DNA from: Bacteroidales bacterium
GTDB lineage: Bacteria > Bacteroidota > Bacteroidia > Bacteroidales > Bacteroidaceae
NCBI GenBank assembly: GCA_004556745.1
Contig: SFFY01000011.1
Span: 1-64,000 of the forward strand
Length of the DNA stretch: 64,000 bases
Direction of reading: 5' to 3'
Shown here: piece after piece, positions 59,235-64,000 of the stretch
How positions within the stretch are numbered: the stretch's first letter is position 1
Layout: every line of letters starts with the position of its first letter
Made by a program: the position numbers and the translations under genes
Notes under the pieces: generated by a model
The model's database searches: none
Told to the model about the DNA's origin: nothing
The model's input: only the letters and a program-made list of their open reading frames with translations

Positions 59235-60176
59235 GTGGTGCAATTTCCTGAAAATAAAGTCTGTGTGCCAACAGGCGAGGCAGACATGGTGCGCGCTCTG
59301 CTTGTACAGGACAACTACGAATGGATTGCAAGGCGGGCGGAGGCATTGGGCATTGAGGTGGTGCCGATTAAAGGCATTGATCTGCTGCAAACAGTATATG
59401 CAGAACGCTTTGACCGCCCCGTGCGCGACATTGACTTGCTCTGCTATTCGGAAGAAGATTGCCGCCGACTGGCAAACGACCTGACAGGAGAGGGTAGTTA
59501 TCGCCTTGAATTTGAGTTCTCGCTCCGTCCTGAAGCACTTGCCGCCAAGCGCAAAGTATCTCTGCTCTCAAATGTGCGGACAAAGGTGAACGTGGATATT
59601 CATACGGCATTGGTAACCAAGAAATTCTTTTCGCGCACCGTTGGGACATTCAACGAAGACGCTTTGCAGCGCATCGCAGGAGGACGCTTGGAAACCGTGG
59701 ACCGTTGGCTCTTCTTGGCACAACATGCAGCATTCCACAACTTCTCGGATCCAAAGTGGGTGCGCGATTTGAAAATCATCTACCAAAACTTTTCGGAGGA
59801 ACAACGTGCGGAAATCTCCCGCCGTGGTGGTCAGTATGGGTTCGGCCGCGTAGTGAAGGCTGCCCTTTGGCATTGCGGCGAATGGCAGGGCGAAGAAAAT
59901 GCCTTCCTGCGTTTCGTGCGCCGACTCAATCGCCCTTGGAAGCACAATCTGTTTTACCGTTTCATTGCTGGATTTTGGGAATTTGCCTTTATAGAAAAGA
60001 GGAGCGCGCGGTTACGGGCATTTCGAGATTTGATATTTCCGAATTTCGGCACGCTCACCAATATTTACCGCGTCAGACACAAAGCGTTACTACCGCCGTA
60101 CTATCTGCTCAATATACTGATTATGCTGCCTGCCGTGTTGCTGTTCGGAGGAGTATATATAATAATGAGTAGATAA
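59235..60176 (+). CDS. NTP_transf_5-like nucleotidyltransferase
   Basis: A 313-residue protein of the nucleotidyltransferase family seen in RiPP and capsule loci. The motif is VPIKGIDLLQTVYAERFDRPVRDIDLLC (positions about 42-69), with DIDLL providing the metal-binding aspartates, and VNVDIHTAL further on. The C-terminal ~40 residues include a hydrophobic segment (LLNILIMLPAVLLFGGVYII) that may touch the membrane. In lasso clusters, such proteins partner with the HPr-like kinase to add groups to the phosphorylated peptide. GTG at 59235 follows the previous stop without gap; ATG 59286 is an alternative start. Confidence 0.75.
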   Translation: MVQFPENKVCVPTGEADMVRALLVQDNYEWIARRAEALGIEVVPIKGIDLLQTVYAERFDRPVRDIDLLCYSEEDCRRLANDLTGEGSYRLEFEFSLRPEALAAKRKVSLLSNVRTKVNVDIHTALVTKKFFSRTVGTFNEDALQRIAGGRLETVDRWLFLAQHAAFHNFSDPKWVRDLKIIYQNFSEEQRAEISRRGGQYGFGRVVKAALWHCGEWQGEENAFLRFVRRLNRPWKHNLFYRFIAGFWEFAFIEKRSARLRAFRDLIFPNFGTLTNIYRVRHKALLPPYYLLNILIMLPAVLLFGGVYIIMSR

Positions 60177-60272
60177 TCCACATAGTAGGTGAGCGGGGAG
60201 TACATAAAAAATATACCTGCAAAGCAATAAAAGGAAAAAGCTTACGTTAATAATGTAAAACAATAACACATT

Positions 60273-60917
60273 ATGGAGGCTTTAACGCTTATGCAGGAAG
60301 AACATATAGTAATAGAGGATGGAATGTCTGTGTGGGGGCAAGCGGCGAAACGTACGTTTGACTGTGCTTTGGCAGCCGTGTTGCTCATCGTGTTCTCGCC
60401 GCTCTTCCTTATTTGCTATATCGCCGTGCGCCTAGAAGACGGTGCGCCTGCCATTTTCAAGCAAGAACGCATCGGGTTGAATGGCAAACCTTTCAATATC
60501 TATAAGTTCAGGAGTATGCGCATCGGCGCAGAAAACGAAGGGCCGCGGCTCTTTGCCGGCGAAAAGGACGACCGCCTCACCAAGACGGGCAAATTCCTGC
60601 GCGACCACCATCTCGACGAACTGCCACAGCTTTGGAACGTGTTTGTAGGCGACATGGCGTTTATCGGGCCGCGCCCGGAGCGCAAGTTCTATATCGACAA
60701 GATTATGGAGTGCGACCCGCGCTATGCGCAACTTTATAAAATCCGTCCCGGCGTTACTTCTTACGCCACGCTCTACAACGGCTACACCGATACGCTCGAG
60801 AAAATGCTGCGCCGCCTCGAACTGGATTTGTACTACCTCGAGCACCGCTCTTGGATATTCGACATGAAAATCCTTTGGCAGACGTTTTATAAAATTGTAT
60901 CAGGAAATAAGTTCTAA
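60273..60917 (+). CDS. Bacterial sugar transferase (phosphoglycosyl transferase)
   Basis: A 214-residue monotopic phosphoglycosyl transferase. The N-terminal re-entrant helix is KRTFDCALAAVLLIVFSPLFL (about residues 26-46), followed by FKQERIGLNGKPFNIYKFRSM, LTKTGKFLRDHHLDELPQLWNV with the catalytic Asp-Glu in LDELPQ, and GDMAFIGPRPER. It moves a sugar phosphate from UDP-sugar to undecaprenyl phosphate, starting a glycan. It is 96 bp downstream of the nucleotidyltransferase gene; it may decorate the peptide product or be an independent surface-glycan gene, as no other glycan genes are near. Confidence 0.85.
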   Translation: MEALTLMQEEHIVIEDGMSVWGQAAKRTFDCALAAVLLIVFSPLFLICYIAVRLEDGAPAIFKQERIGLNGKPFNIYKFRSMRIGAENEGPRLFAGEKDDRLTKTGKFLRDHHLDELPQLWNVFVGDMAFIGPRPERKFYIDKIMECDPRYAQLYKIRPGVTSYATLYNGYTDTLEKMLRRLELDLYYLEHRSWIFDMKILWQTFYKIVSGNKF

Positions 60918-60918
60918 T

Positions 60919-60950
60919 AAAAGAGGGACGTTGATGCGTCCCTCTTTTTA
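60919..60950. terminator. Bidirectional terminator at the end of the cluster
   Basis: AAAAGAGGGACG (60919-60930) pairs with CGTCCCTCTTTT (60937-60948) around TTGATG, followed by T. It closes the peptide cluster or sugar transferase unit and, from the minus strand, the phoH gene. Confidence 0.88.
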
Positions 60951-61907
60951 TTGTTTGTCCTCCTCGTAATGTCTGTTGTTTGCCCCCTCGTACGCCTCGA
61001 CGATGCGCGTCACGAGTTTGTGGCGCACGATGTCGCCTTTGTCCATCTTTATGAACGCGATGCCGGGAATGCCGCGCAGAAGTTCTATCGCCTCGATAAG
61101 GCCGCTGCGCACGGAGTGAGGCAGGTCGATTTGCGTGCGGTCGCCCGTGATAATCATCTTCGTGTTCCAGCCCATACGGGTTAGGAACATTTTTATTTGC
61201 GCCGAGGTGGTGTTTTGCGCTTCGTCGAGAATGACTACCGCATCGTTGAGCGTGCGGCCACGCATAAAGGCGAGCGGGGCTATCTGAATGACATTCGTCT
61301 CTATATATTCCTGCAATTTGGCAGGCGGTATCATTTCCTCCAAAGCATCGTAGAGCGGGCGCAGATACGGGTCGATTTTTTCTTTCATGTCGCCTGGCAG
61401 AAAACCCAGTTTTTCGCCCGCCTCCACTGCGGGGCGGCTGAGGATTAGTTTCTTGACCTCCTTGTTTTTGAGCGCACGCACGGCGAGCGCGATGGCGGTG
61501 TAGGTCTTGCCAGAACCGGCGGGGCCGACGGCGAACAGCATGTCGTTCGTCCGGAATGCCTCTACGAGTTTGCGCTGATTGGCCGAGCGCGGCGCGATGG
61601 GGCGGCCGCCCGTGCTGTAAACGATGGTGTCGGAATTGGCATCGCTCTCAGCGGTGCGGTGCTTGAGGATATTGATGATGTCCTCCTCTGCGAGCCGATT
61701 GTACTTGGCGCAGTGGCGGTCGAGCGCGGCGAAGGTTTCGTCGAACGCCGCCATGTCTTCTTCGCTGCCGATGACGCGCACCACGTTGTCACGGGCCACG
61801 ATGCGCAGCTTGGGGCAAAGGGCGCGGAGTAGGCGCAGGTTGGCATTGTTCGCGCCGTAAAAGAGCGCGGGGTCGGAGGATTCTATCAGGAAATGCTTTT
61901 CTGTCAT
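60948..61907 (-). CDS. phoH: PhoH-family ATPase
   Basis: A 319-residue PhoH/PhoL-type protein with an N-terminal KH-like region (VVRVIGSEEDMAAFDETFAAL), and a P-loop ATPase core: FAVGPAGSGKTYTAIA, SRPAVEAGEKLGFLPGD, MRGRTLNDAVVILDEAQNTT and TGDRTQIDLP. It is thought to act in RNA metabolism alongside YbeY. The frame starts at 61934, but ATG 61907 (MTEKHFLIESSDP) follows a -7 box more sensibly. Confidence 0.92.
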   Translation of the reverse strand: MTEKHFLIESSDPALFYGANNANLRLLRALCPKLRIVARDNVVRVIGSEEDMAAFDETFAALDRHCAKYNRLAEEDIINILKHRTAESDANSDTIVYSTGGRPIAPRSANQRKLVEAFRTNDMLFAVGPAGSGKTYTAIALAVRALKNKEVKKLILSRPAVEAGEKLGFLPGDMKEKIDPYLRPLYDALEEMIPPAKLQEYIETNVIQIAPLAFMRGRTLNDAVVILDEAQNTTSAQIKMFLTRMGWNTKMIITGDRTQIDLPHSVRSGLIEAIELLRGIPGIAFIKMDKGDIVRHKLVTRIVEAYEGANNRHYEEDKQ

Positions 61908-61931
61908 ATAGGAAAAGGGAGATTGCGACTG

Positions 61932-61939
61932 CAAAAATA
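61932..61939 (-). promoter_or_regulatory. -7 promoter box for phoH
   Basis: Minus-strand TATTTTTG matches TANNTTTG, 25 nt before the phoH start at 61907. This box lies inside the upstream ORF extension, supporting the shorter start. Confidence 0.5.
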
Positions 61940-61973
61940 CGCAATAGAAAACAGATTTTCCTTATTTTTTTGT

Positions 61974-61981
61974 TACTTTTG
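61974..61981 (+). promoter_or_regulatory. Possible -7 box for the DUF5715 gene
   Basis: TACTTTTG matches TANNTTTG on the plus strand; the leader to 62130 would contain the inverted octamer repeats. Confidence 0.4.
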
Positions 61982-62001
61982 TGCTGTAAAACCAAGTTTT
62001 A

Positions 62002-62108
62002 GTAGACGAGTGAACAAGTAGACGAGTAGACGAGACAGAAATGTCGTGCAAGCATGGATTTAATATGTATTCTGTCTCGTTTACTTGTTTACTCGTCTAC
62101 TTGTTTAC
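62002..62108. repeat. Inverted pair of octamer repeat blocks
   Basis: GTAGACGA/GTGAACAA/GTAGACGA/GTAGACGA then GACAGAAAT (62002-62042) faces TTCTGTC then TCGTTTAC/TTGTTTAC/TCGTCTAC/TTGTTTAC (62070-62108). The 38-nt arms are largely complementary and enclose about 28 nt. The first arm matches 34059-34099. Confidence 0.8.
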
Positions 62109-62129
62109 TCAATACCATATAGTCAACCG

Positions 62130-62966
62130 ATGCTCAAAAAGATAACGCCCGTTCATTTTATCCTCTTTTTCGTCTTTATTGTTTGTGTGCTATTGATTGT
62201 GAAGTGTGTGCGCCCCGACATTGCGCAGCCGCGCAGGATTGCAGCGGCTCAGCCCGAAGAAGAGGCGATGGCGGCGGAAGCAGAAAAGATAATGCCGAAC
62301 GACACGATTGGTTTGCAGAGCCTCCACGTTGACTCGCTGCTGTTGCGTGCGCGCAGGCCTTATATATTATTAAATGAGAAGGGCGAGCCGGTGAAGAACC
62401 GCGTGACGAGCGTGCGCCGCTTTGAAGATGCTTTCCCCGACCTCAACGACGTGCAGCTGGCAACGGCGCAACGCCTCGGACTGCCCGATGCCATAGAAAA
62501 CCGCGACGAGGCGGTGCATAAGATGAACGAGCTGGTTTACGTGGGCGACTGCCCATTTTATACGATAAAGCCTTTGCATCATTCTATTGCCTATCTCGTG
62601 CCGCGTGCCGCGAGGCTTCTTGAAGAAATCGGGCGCAGCTTTATGGATTCGCTCGCTACAAAAGGCTATCCCCTGCACAAAATGACCGTTACCTCCATAT
62701 TGCGGACAAAAGAAGACGTGCGCCGCCTGCGCAACGTGAACCGCAATGCCTCGGAGCAAAGTTGCCATCAGTACGGCACTACTTTCGATATTTCCTACAA
62801 CCATTTCCAGCGCGTGCAAGACCCCGATGCGCCTGAACAGCCGCAGACGTGGGGCGTAACGCTCAAATCTATTTTGGCGGAGGTGCTGGAAGACCAAAGG
62901 GAAATGGGAACTTGTTATGTGAAATACGAATATAAGCAGTCGTGTTTCCACATCACGGCGCGGTAG
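62130..62966 (+). CDS. DUF5715 protein, M15-peptidase-like
   Basis: A 278-residue protein with one N-terminal membrane segment (about 8-24) and a periplasmic domain. The C-terminal half has S-x-x-S-C-H-Q-Y-G-T-T-F-D-I and ends CFHITAR, recalling the zinc ligands H-x6-D and a late H of M15/VanY-type D-Ala-D-Ala peptidases. I assign it to DUF5715 and suspect a wall peptidase, but that is inference. The start at 62130 gives a normal signal anchor; the upstream frame runs through the octamer repeats. Its 3' end overlaps the convergent helicase gene by 14 bp. Confidence 0.72.
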   Translation: MLKKITPVHFILFFVFIVCVLLIVKCVRPDIAQPRRIAAAQPEEEAMAAEAEKIMPNDTIGLQSLHVDSLLLRARRPYILLNEKGEPVKNRVTSVRRFEDAFPDLNDVQLATAQRLGLPDAIENRDEAVHKMNELVYVGDCPFYTIKPLHHSIAYLVPRAARLLEEIGRSFMDSLATKGYPLHKMTVTSILRTKEDVRRLRNVNRNASEQSCHQYGTTFDISYNHFQRVQDPDAPEQPQTWGVTLKSILAEVLEDQREMGTCYVKYEYKQSCFHITAR

Positions 62967-64000
62967 CCCGTTGCTCCTCCGGCCAATTTACGAGATAAAG
63001 CCTGTCAGTAGTACGGGTGAAGGCCGTGTAAAGCCAACGGAGATAAGAAACGCCGAGCGCGTCGGGCGGCAGATAGCCCTGGTCGATAAAGACGCGCCGC
63101 CACTGCCCGCCCTGCGCCTTGTGGCAGGTCACGGCATAGGCATATTTGATTTGCAAAGCATTATAGTAGGCATCAGAACGGAGCGCTTTCATGCGCTCCT
63201 TTTTTGTAGATATATGCGCATAGTCTTCGAGCACCGCCTCATAGAGCCGGCGGCTTTCGTCGGCGGTGAGCGCGGGGGCTTCCGACTGCAAAGTGGAGAG
63301 CAACACGCGGCAATCGAGTTCTTGCCCGTCGTAGTCGGGAAAACGCAGCGTCACGTCGGCAAAGCGAAAGCCGTATTGCTCATGCACGTTGCGCACGGCG
63401 AGCACTTCCGCCACGTCGCCGTTGGCGATAAAGGAGAAAGGCAGGCTTTCGCCCTTGGGCAGCGCGGCGGCGGCCTTTTCCGGCCAATGGTAATTGTTTT
63501 TCACCGCCATGATGAGGTCGCCGCGCGAGAGTTCCTCCTCGCGATAGAAAATTTGCGAGCGGATACCGTTGTTGTAAACGTTGGCACGCTTGTTGGAACG
63601 CGTCACGACAATCACCTCGTCTGCACCAAATTTGTCGTAGTCGCTCACCAACGCCTCAATAAGTTCGTCCCCCGGCAAAAAGCGCACCTCGCCGTTCGCG
63701 CTTCCCGCAAGGCAGGGCAGCGCATCGGGGTTTTCGGCAATCATCTGCCGCAGATGCGTGGCACCGGCCAGCACTTGCGAGGCATCGTCTTGCCGCACCA
63801 CGTCTGTAAGGTCGGCACTGCCTACCGTCATTCCCATTCTTTTGAAAACATCGTCCTGCAAAGCCGGACTGTCTGCCTCACCCACGGGCGGCAACTGCGC
63901 TGTGTCGCCCACCATAATGAGGCGGCAACCGTTGTTCCCGCCGTAAACGAAGCGCAGCAAGTCGTCGAGCAGTTGCCCCGTGCCGAACACGGATTCTGAA
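62953..64000 (-). CDS. RecD-like ATP-dependent DNA helicase, partial
   Basis: The C-terminal ~349 residues of a superfamily 1 RecD-type helicase; the reading frame stays open to the window edge, so the N-terminal Walker A part is missing here. Visible are the helicase motif LIMVGDTAQLPPVGEADSP, VTRSNKRANVYNN, the UvrD-like C-terminal motif YAVTCHKAQGGQWRRVFID and YTAFTRTTDRLYLVNW (motif VI). It ends at the TAG/TAA overlapping the DUF5715 gene. Likely a RecD2-like helicase, not necessarily part of RecBCD. Confidence 0.88.
   Translation of the reverse strand, partial: SESVFGTGQLLDDLLRFVYGGNNGCRLIMVGDTAQLPPVGEADSPALQDDVFKRMGMTVGSADLTDVVRQDDASQVLAGATHLRQMIAENPDALPCLAGSANGEVRFLPGDELIEALVSDYDKFGADEVIVVTRSNKRANVYNNGIRSQIFYREEELSRGDLIMAVKNNYHWPEKAAAALPKGESLPFSFIANGDVAEVLAVRNVHEQYGFRFADVTLRFPDYDGQELDCRVLLSTLQSEAPALTADESRRLYEAVLEDYAHISTKKERMKALRSDAYYNALQIKYAYAVTCHKAQGGQWRRVFIDQGYLPPDALGVSYLRWLYTAFTRTTDRLYLVNWPEEQRATAP

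Noticed and set aside
59485..60176. Insertion sequence or transposase remnant near the peptide cluster
   Set aside because: No transposase motif, terminal inverted repeats or target duplication seen; all frames are explained by the nucleotidyltransferase gene.

Overview
The window is chromosomal DNA of a Bacteroidota bacterium, almost certainly Bacteroidales and probably Prevotellaceae. Supporting signs are the Bacteroidota promoter box TANNTTTG (often as GTAATTTTGC), the lack of Shine-Dalgarno sequences, AT-rich leaders directly before start codons, and the gene set: YgiQ, LptE beside a receiver-less sigma-54 activator, GT3 glycogen synthase with a DUF3417-type phosphorylase, DUF1573, DUF4922-SpoIID and a C69 dipeptidase. 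Coding DNA is GC-rich (judged by eye), while several intergenic stretches are strikingly AT-rich.

Layout. 1-2.9 kb: terminator, palindrome array, then a small set with a secreted protein, an HPr-kinase-like ATPase, an S26-type peptidase and a PqqD-like protein. 3-5.5 kb: stand-alone AICAR transformylase, two small proteins, Skp/OmpH-like lipoprotein. 5.7-13 kb (minus): YgiQ radical SAM, golvesin/amidase-like exoprotein, GH20 hexosaminidase. 13-17 kb: SecG, TPR-like protein, LptE, sigma-54 activator. 17-24.8 kb: BIME-like repeats, NadE, BatD-like protein, nitroreductase, DUF2520, KdsC, Maf, TsaC-like protein and a lipoprotein. 24.9-35 kb: C69 dipeptidase, NadC, short DnaJ-like protein, a CusAB-type RND pump without an outer-membrane partner, membrane protein, HAD phosphatase. 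35-46.6 kb: PanB, GlgP and glycogen synthase, RuvC, DUF1573, mannose-1-P guanylyltransferase, MutY, RlmD. 46.6-52.5 kb: a 1292-residue glycosyltransferase/HIT-like/SpoIID fusion and an AmpG-like permease. 53-61 kb: a peptide-modification cluster. 61-64 kb: PhoH, an M15-like DUF5715 protein and a RecD-like helicase cut by the window edge.

The best candidate for an undescribed system is 53154-60176, possibly to 60917. Tightly packed plus-strand genes encode a very short lasso-B2-like cysteine peptidase, a PqqD-type leader-binding protein, four different radical SAM proteins with C-terminal cysteine clusters, an HPr-kinase-like ATPase and a nucleotidyltransferase. Between the PqqD gene and the kinase lies a 39-codon gene (54726-54845) whose product ends in a threefold pentad repeat, LYYTT-LYYTS-LYYWH, behind a leader with a YxxP motif. 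I read it as the precursor peptide: the PqqD protein would present the leader, the radical SAM enzymes would modify the Tyr/Thr-rich core, the kinase and nucleotidyltransferase would decorate it, and the B2-like protein would remove the leader. The lasso cyclase is absent, so the product should not be a classical lasso peptide.

The second theme is intergenic repeats. There are three 80-bp arrays of four 17-bp palindromes at 21-bp period, three full and one half copies of a ~220-bp BIME-like element, two GTTGTC/GACAAC elements placed upstream of two folate-dependent enzymes (AICAR transformylase and PanB), octamer TYGTYTAC repeats often arranged as inverted pairs, and short GGGCG-type palindromes, some abutting stop codons. 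No rRNA, tRNA, CRISPR array or insertion sequence was found.
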